DNA of 64,000 nt, from positions 38,009 through 102,008 of the forward strand of contig JAGGTH010000077.1 of the NCBI GenBank assembly GCA_021163845.1. Direction: 5' to 3'. The position numbers and the translations under genes are program-made. The stretch is from Helicobacteraceae bacterium (GTDB lineage: Bacteria > Campylobacterota > Campylobacteria > Campylobacterales > Sulfurimonadaceae). Below, one piece after another: positions 33,423 through 42,265 of the stretch. Position 1 is the stretch's first letter; every line of letters starts with the position of its first letter. Below the pieces are notes generated by a model. The model saw only the letters and a list, made by a program, of their open reading frames with translations, made no database searches and was not told where the DNA came from.

Positions 33423-33803
33423 TTAGATATTGAGTGAGGTTTTAAGGCGCAACTTTTGCCCATCTTGTGTGGTGATAAAGATATGCACCTGCCATGTCCC
33501 ACCCATAGAGAGGTTAACATCCGCTTCAAATGTGCCATCACCTTTGTCTACAGCATCTGCTGTACTCTCCATATATGGCATCCCAGGCATCGCAGGCATA
33601 AACACCTTGATAGCTACTGTAGCATCTGCATAGCTTGGGTTTTGTATCTTGAGCTGGAGTGTGTTTTCCCCTGTACTCAGTGGTTTTTGTGAGCTTACCA
33701 CTACATCCGTAGCACTTGATTTTGCGACTCTCTCAAATGCTGCCGCTTGCGCTAAACTCACCCCTAAGAGAACGAGCATAAAAAGTTTTAGAACTGTTTT
33801 CAT
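33423..33803 (-). CDS. exported FixH/YtkA-like protein of the Cus operon
   Basis: 126 residues with signal peptide (LKLFMLVLLGVSLAQAAAF). Immunoglobulin-like beta domain of the FixH/YtkA type: TGENTLQLKIQNPSYADATVAIKVFMPAMPGMPYM, GDGTFEADVNLSMGGTWQVHIFITTQDG. The methionine cluster MPAMPGMPYM could bind Cu(I). First gene of the efflux operon, 8 bases before the channel; role as a periplasmic metal handler in place of CusF is inferred. Confidence 0.8.
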   Translation of the reverse strand: MKTVLKLFMLVLLGVSLAQAAAFERVAKSSATDVVVSSQKPLSTGENTLQLKIQNPSYADATVAIKVFMPAMPGMPYMESTADAVDKGDGTFEADVNLSMGGTWQVHIFITTQDGQKLRLKTSLNI

Positions 33804-33879
33804 AATGAATCCTTTGGAAGTTTTTTCTTAGTGCTATTATAAAAAGAGTTTGTGAGGAGTTTGTGAGAGAGACTTTAAA

Positions 33880-34063
33880 GCCCACTCTTTGCCAAAGGCA
33901 AGCCATTGGCTCCTTTGCTTTCAAGCAAGTTTGCAACTCTTTTGGAAGCGATGGTTTATGCTCGCACCCTTGAGTGCTTGCCTTCGCTCTGAGCTGTCAT
34001 GAAAGCCATACATCCCAAGCCCACTCTTTGCCAAAGGCAAGCCATTGGCTCCTTTGGTGTGGC
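33880..34063. repeat. dispersed GATGGCTTGCCTT inverted repeat, locus e (compound)
   Basis: Three arms: GCCAAAGGCAAGCCATTGGC (33891), a broken forward arm in which GCGATGG and CTTGCCTTCGC are separated by ~28 bases (TTTATGCTCGCACCCTTGAGTG), and a second reverse arm at 34029. The same broken form occurs near 26900, showing sub-families. Confidence 0.75.
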
Positions 34064-34080
34064 TTTTTACTGTTATTGGA

Positions 34081-34452
34081 TTAAAGTAAAATCAAACCGT
34101 CTATGTATCTAAAGTCTTTTACATTAAGAGTAAAAAGTTTTAGATTATAATCAATCGCTGTTGCTGCTATTAAGCTATCGGGTATATCTAGGTTGTGACT
34201 TTTTGAATATTCAAAAATGAGTTCTGTTGCAATCTTTGAGAGAGTCTTATTTAACTCTAAAATTTCAAAAAGTGAGGTGAATTTTTGGAGCTTGAAAAGC
34301 TCTGCTTTATTGAGTGCACCATAGTAAAGTTCCATAACACTTATAGAACTTATGGCATAACTAAAATTGGACTCTTCTAGTTTTTGTACCACATCTTGAT
34401 TACCTTTGAGTATTTCAATTAAGATATTGGTATCTAAAACTATTTTTTCCAC
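34081..34452 (-). CDS. vapC: VapC-like PIN-domain toxin
   Basis: 123 residues. PIN acidic residues visible: D7 in VLDTNILIE, E in SVMELYYGA, D in DIPDSLIAATAI and D in LNVKDF. Expected Mg2+-dependent RNase, often tRNA- or rRNA-specific. Overlaps the antitoxin gene by 13 bases. Confidence 0.9.
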   Translation of the reverse strand: MEKIVLDTNILIEILKGNQDVVQKLEESNFSYAISSISVMELYYGALNKAELFKLQKFTSLFEILELNKTLSKIATELIFEYSKSHNLDIPDSLIAATAIDYNLKLFTLNVKDFRYIDGLILL

Positions 34453-34646
34453 GCAGCTTCTCGGAGGGTTCGTATATTGATATCTCTATCTTTCCACATC
34501 CCTGCAAACGAAGCAAGAGACTCCTTTTGTGCAGAGTTATCGTCTATAGTCTCAATCTGAATATCTTCTTTTTTAAAAGATGAAAGAAACTCTAAAACTT
34601 TTTGAGAAATAGATTCATTTTTAATATTTAAAGAAATATGCATCAT
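34440..34646 (-). CDS. antitoxin of the PIN-domain module
   Basis: 68 residues; two tandem ATG codons with AAGGA upstream. N-terminus HISLNIKNESISQKVLEFLSSF, acidic IQIETIDD, C-terminal LASFAGMWKDRDINIRTLREAAWKK, the last part being like tails of Phd/DUF2281-type antitoxins that wrap PIN toxins. Related at the N-terminus to the antitoxin at 11487. Confidence 0.8.
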   Translation of the reverse strand: MMHISLNIKNESISQKVLEFLSSFKKEDIQIETIDDNSAQKESLASFAGMWKDRDINIRTLREAAWKK

Positions 34647-34750
34647 TTTTCCTTTTCTGAATAGATTGAGATTATATCATAAGTAAGTAGCATAAAGTTT
34701 ACTCTTTATTTTTGTGAAAAGTGAAGTCTCATCCCCAGTCCCCTTTAGGA

Positions 34751-34756
34751 TATAAT
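34751..34756 (+). promoter_or_regulatory. -10 element five bases before a response-regulator ATG
   Basis: GGATATAATCACCTATGG: perfect TATAAT ends 5 bases before the ATG at 34762 and no ribosome site fits, so transcription should start at or by the ATG (leaderless). Confidence 0.55.
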
Positions 34757-34761
34757 CACCT

Positions 34762-35409
34762 ATGGAAATTTTATTACTTGAAGATGATGCTGTTTTAGCA
34801 GATATCCTTATCGATTTTTTATCAGAGAGCTACCGTGTGAGCCATACCTATAGTATGAAAAAAGCACTTGAGATGAGTGAAGCAAAGGACTATGATCTGT
34901 ATATCTTTGATATCAATGTAGCCGATGGAGATGGGATCTCTTTGCTCAAAGAGATCCGTGCTTTTCACGATGAGACCCCTACTATTTTTATCACCGCATT
35001 TCATGATGTGGGGCATCTCAAAAAGGCTTTTGAAGCGGGAGCAAATGACTTTATCCGTAAGCCTTTTGAACTCGAAGAGCTCTCTCAAAGGATAGAGAAT
35101 ATCAAACGCCACTTTGGACTTGATACAAAGATACAGATCACCCAAGATCTAGAATTTGACACACAAACACACCAACTAAGTTCAAGCACAAAGAGCTATA
35201 AGCTCAGTGCCAAAGAGAGTGCGTGTTTACTTTATATCTACAAAAATCGCGCACGCATTGTGAGTGTGGATGAGCTCTTGCACAATCTATGGGAATACGA
35301 GGCAATGCCCTCAAACGATGCGATTCGCACCATTATCAAAGAGCTTCGCAAATATCTAGGACACGAGCATATTATCAACATCCGAGGGGAGGGGTACCGT
35401 TTTGAATAG
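34762..35409 (+). CDS. OmpR-type response regulator
   Basis: 215 residues. Receiver with E7/D8 pair (LLLEDDA), phosphoacceptor D50 in YIFDINVADGDG, T/S in IFITAFHD and K in FIRKPFE. C-terminal winged helix: FDTQTHQLSSSTKSYKLSAKESACLLYIYKNRARIVSVDELLHNLW, IRTIIKELRKYLG, INIRGEGYRFE. Partner kinase overlaps by 8 bases. The signal is unknown; it stands close to the Cus and toxin genes but is divergent from them. Confidence 0.92.
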   Translation: MEILLLEDDAVLADILIDFLSESYRVSHTYSMKKALEMSEAKDYDLYIFDINVADGDGISLLKEIRAFHDETPTIFITAFHDVGHLKKAFEAGANDFIRKPFELEELSQRIENIKRHFGLDTKIQITQDLEFDTQTHQLSSSTKSYKLSAKESACLLYIYKNRARIVSVDELLHNLWEYEAMPSNDAIRTIIKELRKYLGHEHIINIRGEGYRFE

Positions 35410-36520
35410 CTATGAGAAGAGATCGTTCTACTCCTTTTTGGCTCTGTATCTTGGCTCCTCACTCTTTTTCCTTTTGCTTTCGAGTTTTTGGTACTACAAT
35501 GCACAAAAAAATGCTCTGGAACAAAGGGTCTATTATAAGCTCCAACACTTTTCAGACAAACTTGCATCCGAGATCATCCATGCACATATGACCGACTCCA
35601 AGCTGATCTTGCCAAAGATAGAAAAGGGATATCAGTACTTTTTTGTCTCACTTGAACTTGCAGATGCGTTTGAAGAGAGCTATTATGAGAGTGAGGGGAT
35701 GAAAGTGCTCGTCTCAGGCGCACCGCAAAAGCATCTTGATATCAAGTATGTGGTGATTAAAACGGATGAATACCACACGCAGATCGTAGAGATACAAAAG
35801 GAACTCTTACTTGTTGGCGTGTTTGCATTTTTGCTTACCGTATCGATCTCTTATTTTTTATCACGACTCTTTATGCGCCCAATCCATACAAAAGTCAAGC
35901 AGATAGAGCAGTTTATCCTCGATATCTCACACGAGCTCAACACCCCTATCACAGCGCTACGCATGAGTGCAAAACGCGCGATACAAAAAGGGGTGTATGA
36001 CCAAAAGATCCTCACTAATATCTCTATTAGCACCAAACAGCTCTATACGATCTATAAATCTTTGGCATTTCTCACTTTTAAGGAGCAAGAGGAGTGTGTT
36101 GAAAAAAGAGATTTGCAAGAGATAGTACTTGAGACGATCAGCTATTATAAGGAACTTTGTCTGGCAAAAGATATCACGGTAGTTTGGGATGTAGAGAAAA
36201 GTTCTTTGGCTATCTCAGAGTCCAAAGCGCACCTGCTTTTCTCGAACCTTCTCTCCAATGCGATCAAATATTCCATGCCCCACACAAGCATCAGTATTGT
36301 CCTCAAAGAGGGATATTTTCATATTCAAGATGAGGGGATTGGTATCGCTAAAGAAAAACAGGAGAGTATTTTCAGACCTTATGAGAGAGCTTCTAGTCTC
36401 GCAGGTGGTTTTGGGATTGGGCTGAGCAGTGTCAAGCATATCTGTGACACTTTTGGGATCAAGATAGAGATAGACTCACAAGAGAATCAAGGGAGTCGAT
36501 TTATTCTGAGATGGGAGTAA
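35402..36520 (+). CDS. membrane sensor histidine kinase
   Basis: 372 residues from a TTG start overlapping the regulator stop, with GGGAGGGG upstream. Membrane helices about 7-30 and 136-158, a ~100-residue periplasmic loop, then DHp with H177 in DISHELNTPI and the ATPase domain (LFSNLLSNAIKYS, IQDEGIGI, GGFGIGLSSVKHICD). Related to the ArsS-type kinases of Campylobacterota. The 3' end is partly repeated in the 107-bp tandem duplication just downstream. Confidence 0.9.
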   Translation: MNSYEKRSFYSFLALYLGSSLFFLLLSSFWYYNAQKNALEQRVYYKLQHFSDKLASEIIHAHMTDSKLILPKIEKGYQYFFVSLELADAFEESYYESEGMKVLVSGAPQKHLDIKYVVIKTDEYHTQIVEIQKELLLVGVFAFLLTVSISYFLSRLFMRPIHTKVKQIEQFILDISHELNTPITALRMSAKRAIQKGVYDQKILTNISISTKQLYTIYKSLAFLTFKEQEECVEKRDLQEIVLETISYYKELCLAKDITVVWDVEKSSLAISESKAHLLFSNLLSNAIKYSMPHTSISIVLKEGYFHIQDEGIGIAKEKQESIFRPYERASSLAGGFGIGLSSVKHICDTFGIKIEIDSQENQGSRFILRWE

Positions 36521-36713
36521 GTTGTACTATGCAAGCCCACTCTGCCAAAGGCAAGCCATTGGCTCCTTTGGTGTCATGCCACCCTCTTCATTGTGGACTT
36601 GATCCGGTTATTTTGAGATGGGAGTAAGTTGTACTATGCAAGCCCACTCTGCCAAAGGCAAGCCATTGGCTCCTTTGGTGTCATGCCATCCTCGTCATTC
36701 CGGACTTGATCCG
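36500..36713. repeat. 107-bp tandem duplication of kinase 3' end plus repeat DNA
   Basis: GAGATGGGAGTAAGTTG occurs at 36508 and again 107 bases on; GGACTTGATCCGG at 36595 and 36702 has the same offset. Each unit contains the last kinase codons, GTACTATGCAAGCCCACTC and one reverse arm of the dispersed repeat. Confidence 0.8.
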
Positions 36714-36796
36714 GAATCTAAAAGCGATGGCTAGCCCTTTAGGAAGCGATGGCTTGCCTTCGCTCTGAGCTGTCTTAAATGTTCTACATCCCAAGC
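36521..36796. repeat. dispersed GATGGCTTGCCTT repeat, locus f (compound)
   Basis: Two reverse arms (CCAAAGGCAAGCCATTGG near 36545 and 36652) in the tandem units, one damaged forward arm (GCGATGGCTAGCCC at 36724) and one full forward arm (GAAGCGATGGCTTGCCTTCGC at 36742), then ACATCCCAAGC. Confidence 0.75.
36697..36717. repeat. CTTGATC-centred palindrome
   Basis: 21 bases, ATTCCGGA-CTTGA-TCCGGAAT, with 8-base inverted arms. Same design as 46486-46506 (ACCCTGAA/TTCAGGGT arms). A decayed copy lies 107 bases upstream. Confidence 0.65.
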
Positions 36797-38922
36797 TAAA
36801 GCGCTATTTCATAACGATTTCGCCCATTCTCTTTGGCTTCATAGAGGGCGTTGTCGATGCGTTTGAGTAGGCTCTCTTTTGTGTCTTCTTCTTTTGCGAT
36901 GCCCAGACCAAAACTGAGGGTGACAGAAGGCACGGGGCTAAAGTCTGTATTTTTGATACGCTCTTGGATCTTGGAGACGATGAGTTTGAGCTCGTCTAGC
37001 TTTGAAGTTTTGACGATAAGCATAAACTCCTCTCCCCCCCAGCGCGCAAAAAAGTCATCATCACGTATCACCTCTTTAATATGCTTCGTGATCGATTTGA
37101 GAATCTCATCGCCCACTTGGTGCCCATAAGTATCGTTGACCTTTTTAAAATAATCGATGTCAAACATGATGACTCCAAAGTGATAGTGTTCTTTTTTTGT
37201 ACGCTCAAAAGCTTGGCTGAGCTTGGACTCGAAACTACGTCTATTGTAGATCTTTGTGAGTTGGTCACGTTCAGAGATAAAGCGAAGCTCCTGCTTGTCG
37301 GTGACATCCTCTCTAGTAGAGACATAGCCTATTTTCTTGCCGTTGATATCGTAGCGAGGCTCGATCACGACACGTACCCAAATCTCCTCTTTTTCTTTGG
37401 TACGGATACGAAGTTCACCGCTAAAAGATTTGTTTTTTGTGATGTTACCCCAAAGTTCACGGTAAAACTTTTGTGGAGTTTTTGGGGAGCGTAACATCCT
37501 GTGATTTTCTCCTATGAGTTCCTCTTTGCTATAACCTGTGAGTTTACAGAAAGCTTCATTGACATAGGTGATGCTTCCTCCTAGATCTGTTTGGGAGAGA
37601 GGGATATATTTGTTTATCATCTTTTCATTGACTTTTCTCTCGAGCTCTTGTTGGAGATATTCTGAGATATCACGGCAAATAGCGATGTAGTAGCCCCCAT
37701 CTTTGTTGATGTAGTTGATGCGCACTTCTAGAGGGATATTTTGATCTTCTCCAAGAATAAGACATGCTTTTTTGGAGAGTGTCTTTTCATTCTTGTCCTT
37801 AAACAGTTTGCTACATCCAGAGTCATAGTCGTTGCGTGCACGTAAAAACTCTTCGATATTTTTGTTTTTAAGCTTTTTTTTGGAAGAGCCAAGAGCATTA
37901 TAAAGTGCAGCATTGGCAAACTTGATCTTTTTTGTTGAAGCATCTATAGCAAGGATGTAATCATCTGTTTTGTTAAGGATGTAGAGCAGTTCATCGATAC
38001 GGATAAGTATCTTGGCAAATATCTTTTCAAGGAGTATCAAAAGCAAAAGCATCATCACGATCGAAGCAAGTACGGATGTAAGCATAAAGGTCTCAAAGCT
38101 CTCTTCGGTTGCTGTGATATCCTCAAGAGAGATCACTTTGAGGATGAGTTTGTTTGAATGATCATAAAGAGGAAGTTCATGTTTGATATATGTTCTTTCT
38201 GCAAAGTTGATCTTTTTTGCCTTTGGGTCAAGAAGGAGCGTGCGAAGTCCGACATCAAGAACTGCATCGGTATAAAAACCTGTAGAAGCTTTCTCTTTTT
38301 TGAAAAGGTAGCTTTTGTTTCTCACAAGCGAGTCGATCTCTGTGAGTAATATTTCTGGACGAATACCAGCTTCTAAGATACCTACAAGAGTATCCCCCTT
38401 ATAAAGAGGTATAGAGACACGGAAGCAGATTCCATAAAGTCCCTCTTCATAAAAGGATCGAGGCTTTGGTTCACGTAGGGATGTGACAAGTGAACTACGT
38501 TGGCTTGATATCGTATTATCATGGAGTGAGTGATCGTGAATTCTTAGGTATGTGTAGCCGTCTTTGTCGACAATATGAAGTGTTGAAAAGTGCTTTGTCT
38601 GTTCTTTGATATGCTTAAAGTGAACATTGAGCTTTTCAAAGTTGGATTGTTTATGAATTTTTGTCGTATTGGTTAGATCTTCTCGTATTTTGTCAAAAAA
38701 ATCAAGTTTTGTGATCGTCTCTAAACGACTTGATATGATGGTAGCCGTGTTGTGCTCGATCATCTTGACAACATTGTGTAGATTCTCTTGGTTATGGAGT
38801 GCACTCCTCTTGATCTCGTTACTTTTGACTTGATAAAGATTGATATTAAAAAAGAGAATAAGAAGAACAAAAATAACAGCAGTTACCAACATAATATTAT
38901 TTTTAATAGGCTTTGTTCTCAT
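36796..38922 (-). CDS. Cache-PAS-PAS diguanylate cyclase
   Basis: About 708 residues from the second of two ATGs (38925/38922), with AAGGA 5 bases upstream; a longer start at 38964 has none. Membrane helix near the N-terminus, a large periplasmic double-Cache-like sensor (ETITKLDFFDKI, FSTLHIVDKDGYTYLRIHD, GLYGICFRVSIPLYKGDTLVGILEAGI), second membrane segment (LASIVMMLLLLILLEKIF), PAS 1 (ILAIDASTKKIKFANAAL), PAS 2 (QTDLGGSITYVNEAFCKLTGYSKEELIG) with PAC, and a GGDEF domain with GGEEF at 629-633 and I-site RDDD. Active c-di-GMP synthesis with product inhibition expected. Confidence 0.92.
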   Translation of the reverse strand: MRTKPIKNNIMLVTAVIFVLLILFFNINLYQVKSNEIKRSALHNQENLHNVVKMIEHNTATIISSRLETITKLDFFDKIREDLTNTTKIHKQSNFEKLNVHFKHIKEQTKHFSTLHIVDKDGYTYLRIHDHSLHDNTISSQRSSLVTSLREPKPRSFYEEGLYGICFRVSIPLYKGDTLVGILEAGIRPEILLTEIDSLVRNKSYLFKKEKASTGFYTDAVLDVGLRTLLLDPKAKKINFAERTYIKHELPLYDHSNKLILKVISLEDITATEESFETFMLTSVLASIVMMLLLLILLEKIFAKILIRIDELLYILNKTDDYILAIDASTKKIKFANAALYNALGSSKKKLKNKNIEEFLRARNDYDSGCSKLFKDKNEKTLSKKACLILGEDQNIPLEVRINYINKDGGYYIAICRDISEYLQQELERKVNEKMINKYIPLSQTDLGGSITYVNEAFCKLTGYSKEELIGENHRMLRSPKTPQKFYRELWGNITKNKSFSGELRIRTKEKEEIWVRVVIEPRYDINGKKIGYVSTREDVTDKQELRFISERDQLTKIYNRRSFESKLSQAFERTKKEHYHFGVIMFDIDYFKKVNDTYGHQVGDEILKSITKHIKEVIRDDDFFARWGGEEFMLIVKTSKLDELKLIVSKIQERIKNTDFSPVPSVTLSFGLGIAKEEDTKESLLKRIDNALYEAKENGRNRYEIAL

Positions 38923-38994
38923 CATCTTCCTTCTTGTAAAGTAAAAGGTAAAATTATACCTCAATGGGGCTTTTAGCCCATTGAAAAGAAGAAT

Positions 38995-39708
38995 TTAGTG
39001 TTGGATGGATTGTGCAAATTCTTCTTCAACTGCACGTGGGTCTTTTTGAAGTTTTTCGTAGATCATTTTTGCGAAATCATCAGGATATATCTCATACTCT
39101 TTTGCCTCTATACTTGCAAACATAGCCTCGACGATCTCTTCAGGTTGTGTTTTTGGCATATTTTCCCCCTCAGTCATCTTGGTATCAATCGGACCAGCAA
39201 GCACTTCATAAACTTCAATATCTTTGGATGTAAGCTCTGCACGCAATGCTTGCATAAGTGAGTGAAGCGCACTTTTGGATGCAGAGTAAAGCCCATTGAT
39301 AGGGAGGTTGACAAGCGCAAGGATGGAGGTGATAGTGATGATGGCACCCCCTTTTTTCATCTTTGGTGTAAGGGCTTGGCAGACGTTCATTGTCCCTTGA
39401 ACATTCACATGAAAATCAATTGTCGTTTCATCAAAGACTCTCTTGCCACTGTTCACACCCGCTGTGTTGATGAGGATATCAAGATCATCTACTGTCTCAG
39501 AGAGCTTGAATAGCTGTGCTTTGTTGGTGATATCAGCGCGAACAACTACTACATTGTCATGTGCTTGTGTAAATGCTTGGAGCGTCGTAGTGTCTCTGGC
39601 TGTTGCATAGATCTTTTTGGCATTATGAGCGAGTGCGTATTGGAGTGTTGCCATACCTACGCCACCATTTGCACCTGTGATGAGGATCGTTTTGTTTGCT
39701 AAGTTCAT
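38995..39708 (-). CDS. short-chain dehydrogenase/reductase
   Basis: 237 residues from ATG 39708, which overlaps the MarR stop (ATGA). SDR motifs: TGANGGVG (cofactor), NTAGVNSG, catalytic S-Y-K with YSASKSALHS, then VLAGPIDTKMTEG. Likely NADP(H) use cannot be settled. Co-transcribed with and probably controlled by the MarR regulator, hinting at detoxification of a MarR ligand (inference). Confidence 0.9.
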   Translation of the reverse strand: MNLANKTILITGANGGVGMATLQYALAHNAKKIYATARDTTTLQAFTQAHDNVVVVRADITNKAQLFKLSETVDDLDILINTAGVNSGKRVFDETTIDFHVNVQGTMNVCQALTPKMKKGGAIITITSILALVNLPINGLYSASKSALHSLMQALRAELTSKDIEVYEVLAGPIDTKMTEGENMPKTQPEEIVEAMFASIEAKEYEIYPDDFAKMIYEKLQKDPRAVEEEFAQSIQH

Positions 39709-40145
39709 ATTTTTTCTCCATCTTGTATATTTTTTTCTACTCTGCGAAGGAGTGTGAGTAACAGTTGACACTCCTCCTCGCTGAAGTCTTTTGCAAGACT
39801 TTGGTTGTGTTGCTTGGAGATGGGCGTCACTTTTTGCACGATCTCCTCAGCGAGTGGCGTTGGAAAGATATTGATGATACGTTTATCTTTCTCGTTACGC
39901 ACTCTTTGCAAAATACCTCTGTGTTCGAGTCTATAAACACTCCGAGTGATATTTGCTTGATCTTTATAGGTAGAGTCTGAGAGCTCTTTTTGGGTGAGCC
40001 CATTTTTTTGAACAACGCGAAAGATAAGTGCCCACTGTTCAGGAGAGATATCAAACTCTTTGAGTTTTTTGTGGAAACTCGTTTTTGATAAGAGGGCTGT
40101 TTTGTTGAGTAAAAAGCCCAAGGATTTGTCTATATCGAAATTCAT
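39705..40145 (-). CDS. MarR-family transcriptional regulator
   Basis: 146 residues: winged helix ISPEQWALIFRVVQKNGLTQKELSDSTYKDQANITRSVYRLEHRGILQRVRNEKDKRIINIFPT with the DKR wing. First gene of the marR-SDR pair; its own promoter has an overlapping palindrome, fitting autoregulation. Confidence 0.92.
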   Translation of the reverse strand: MNFDIDKSLGFLLNKTALLSKTSFHKKLKEFDISPEQWALIFRVVQKNGLTQKELSDSTYKDQANITRSVYRLEHRGILQRVRNEKDKRIINIFPTPLAEEIVQKVTPISKQHNQSLAKDFSEEECQLLLTLLRRVEKNIQDGEKI

Positions 40146-40164
40146 CTTTACTCCTTAGGCTTTG

Positions 40165-40198
40165 ATTATAGTAGGATGTTAATTAATTGTCAAGACAA
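40165..40198 (-). promoter_or_regulatory. marR promoter with palindrome over the -35
   Basis: On the - strand: TTGACA (40193-40188), 17-base spacer, TATAAT (40170-40165), both perfect. The palindrome TTGTCTTGACAA (40198-40187, 5-base arms, 2-base centre) covers the -35, a good MarR operator candidate. Confidence 0.75.
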
Positions 40199-40223
40199 GT
40201 ATTTTAAAGCCTGTTAAATCCTC

Positions 40224-41432
40224 TCATGACTTTTTGATATCATAAAATCTTATCTCATAATTCAATCCATTATTGTTATAAGACTCTATCTGACCTTTTA
40301 TTTGGTAGCGAATGAGAGATTCTATGAGTTGTGTTCCAAACCCTTTTTGCTGATTTTCAAAGTCAACTCCCTCTCCATTATCTGCAATATGAAGATAAAT
40401 TTCTTTGTTTGTATCTACACTAACCGCAATTTTTATGAGAAGATCTTCATTGTTTTTTGGCAGAGCATATTTGAGACTATTTGTAATGATCTCGTTAAGG
40501 ACAAGCCCAAGGGGAACAGCATTTTCAATGCTCAGGATAATGCTTTGAGAATCAAAAGAGAATTGCACTTGCTTGTTGTGAATATTTTGACTCGCTAAGT
40601 CTATGAGGCTCTCTATATACTCTTTAAAGTCTATGGCATCTAAAGTTTGCGATGCAAAGAGATTTTCATGAATTATCCCCATAGCTTTAATGGTTTGAAT
40701 GCTATCTTCAAAGATTTTTTTTGTTTTGTCTGTATCGACCTTTCTTGATTGAGAGTAGAGAATACCAGAAACAAGTTGTAGGTTGTTTTTGACACGATGT
40801 GCAAGCTCTTTGAGAAGTATATTTTTGTTGCTGAGTGCTTGGTGTAGCTTTTTTTGTTTGGAAAATATAGTTCTATTTGAAGACTCTAGCAGGTATGCAC
40901 CTGTAAAACCAAATGAAAAAGAGGCAATCATCCAAAACAGGTGCATTATCAAATCGTGCGTCGCAAAGCCAGTTGTAAAAAATGCTCCAAACGCAGATAT
41001 GCTTATCATACACAATGTAGTGTATGTTGCATGGTGTATTGGCAACCCAGAAACTGCAAACACCCAAAATATTATTAAATAAACTTCAGCATTATAAGAT
41101 GAGTAAGCATTGAGATCGATCATAATGAGGGTGTGCCCAAGAGTAGCAGAGATAGAAGCGAGGACGAGTAAAAAAATCATCACACCATAATGCCTGTTGC
41201 TAAAAGCTAAAATTGCGATGCTAAACCCAAGAACAGGAAGAATCATAAGATGAAGTATCTCCATACTAAGTAGAATCTCTTTAGGTGCAATATAATAGTC
41301 TAAAAGAGACATGAGCAAGTAGAGTAAAGCAGTGAGAAAACTAATCAGTGCTATCTGTTTTAATTGTGCAGGTCTTCTCCATAAATGGTAGGCTTTTTCT
41401 GTATCTAAGTCCTTATATTGAAAAAAAGTCAT
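40224..41432 (-). CDS. HisKA_2-type membrane sensor histidine kinase
   Basis: 402 residues. Five or six membrane helices in the first 190 residues (IALISFLTALLYLLMSLL, MEILHLMILPVLGFSIAIL, VMIFLLVLASISATLGHTL, VYLIIFWVFAVSGLP, LHLFWMIASFSFGFTGAYLL), then a HisKA_2 dimerisation/phosphoacceptor box KELAHRVKNNLQLVSGIL with the His, and an ATPase domain (VLNEIITNSLKYALP, IADNGEGVDF, GFGTQLIESLI). Starts 2 bases after the response regulator stop. Confidence 0.9.
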   Translation of the reverse strand: MTFFQYKDLDTEKAYHLWRRPAQLKQIALISFLTALLYLLMSLLDYYIAPKEILLSMEILHLMILPVLGFSIAILAFSNRHYGVMIFLLVLASISATLGHTLIMIDLNAYSSYNAEVYLIIFWVFAVSGLPIHHATYTTLCMISISAFGAFFTTGFATHDLIMHLFWMIASFSFGFTGAYLLESSNRTIFSKQKKLHQALSNKNILLKELAHRVKNNLQLVSGILYSQSRKVDTDKTKKIFEDSIQTIKAMGIIHENLFASQTLDAIDFKEYIESLIDLASQNIHNKQVQFSFDSQSIILSIENAVPLGLVLNEIITNSLKYALPKNNEDLLIKIAVSVDTNKEIYLHIADNGEGVDFENQQKGFGTQLIESLIRYQIKGQIESYNNNGLNYEIRFYDIKKS

Positions 41433-41434
41433 CT

Positions 41435-42148
41435 TTATTGGAGCTCTTTGCTGAGTTTATACCCTACACCTGAAATATTTTCAATTTGCAGTGGTAGAAT
41501 CTTTTTTCTCAGTCTTGAAATAGTGTCACGTATATTTGACTCACCTATGTTTTTATCTTTCCAGACACTTGCACGAACACTCTCTATGGACACTACAGCA
41601 TTATGTTTTAGAGATAAAATTTTTAAAAGTTTAGACTCATTTTTTGAGAGCATAATATGATTGGCATTATGATACAAAGCACTCTCATCTAGGTTAAATG
41701 TATATCCTGCACCTAAAATCACTACAGAGGATTCTTTGGATTTTTCAATATATCTGTTTTTTTGTTCACGAATCACACTTTGGACTGCAACACTAAAAAC
41801 GCTCTCAACATCTCTTTGTGTAAATGGCTTTATAATAAAACCATAAATATTCGTAGATGATGCATCTGCTAGAGTATGAGAGTCGCCAAACGCTGTCATG
41901 TAAATTATAGGAGTGGCTCTGTTTTGGTTGATTTTACGAGAGAGGGCTATACCATCCTCTGGACCATCTATGTTTATATCCATAAAAACAAAATCAACAT
42001 CATGGCGCTGCAAACTCTCTAATGCTTCCCCAGCATTGGATGCCACGCCAACAACCTTTTGTTGGAGTGTCTCTAAAATTTGCGTCATGAAGTTAGCGTT
42101 GATCCACTCATCTTCTACAATTAAAATATTATAAGTTTTATTTAGCAT
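41435..42148 (-). CDS. response regulator with winged-helix output
   Basis: 237 residues from ATG 42148 (MLNKTYNILIVEDEWI). Receiver with E/D pair, D in FVFMDINIDGPEDG, T in YMTAFGD, K in IIKPFTQ. C-terminal DNA-binding region GYTFNLDESALYH, LSKNESKLLKILSLKHNAVVSIESVRASVW, LRKKILPLQIENISGVGYKL. TATACT (42160-42155) ends 6 bases before the ATG and there is no ribosome site, so a leaderless message is likely. Divergent from the surface lipoprotein gene, a natural candidate target. Confidence 0.9.
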   Translation of the reverse strand: MLNKTYNILIVEDEWINANFMTQILETLQQKVVGVASNAGEALESLQRHDVDFVFMDINIDGPEDGIALSRKINQNRATPIIYMTAFGDSHTLADASSTNIYGFIIKPFTQRDVESVFSVAVQSVIREQKNRYIEKSKESSVVILGAGYTFNLDESALYHNANHIMLSKNESKLLKILSLKHNAVVSIESVRASVWKDKNIGESNIRDTISRLRKKILPLQIENISGVGYKLSKELQ

Positions 42149-42265
42149 AAAGGGAGTATACACAAATAATAGAGAGTTTTTCTGACACCAAACTGACAAC
42201 TAAAAGATAAGATTTCGAGTATAGCTTTTTCTAGCTCTACAAAGTTGAATAAAAAAGGGTTTTTC

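Noticed and set aside
33733..33936. 67-codon reverse ORF in front of the FixH-like gene
   Set aside because: Shares the same repeat-derived residues (EPMACLWQ) and overlaps a real gene in another frame.
42245..42265. TTG start seven codons upstream of the surface lipoprotein
   Set aside because: The ATG at 42266 follows an AAAAAAGGG site and gives the better lipoprotein signal.
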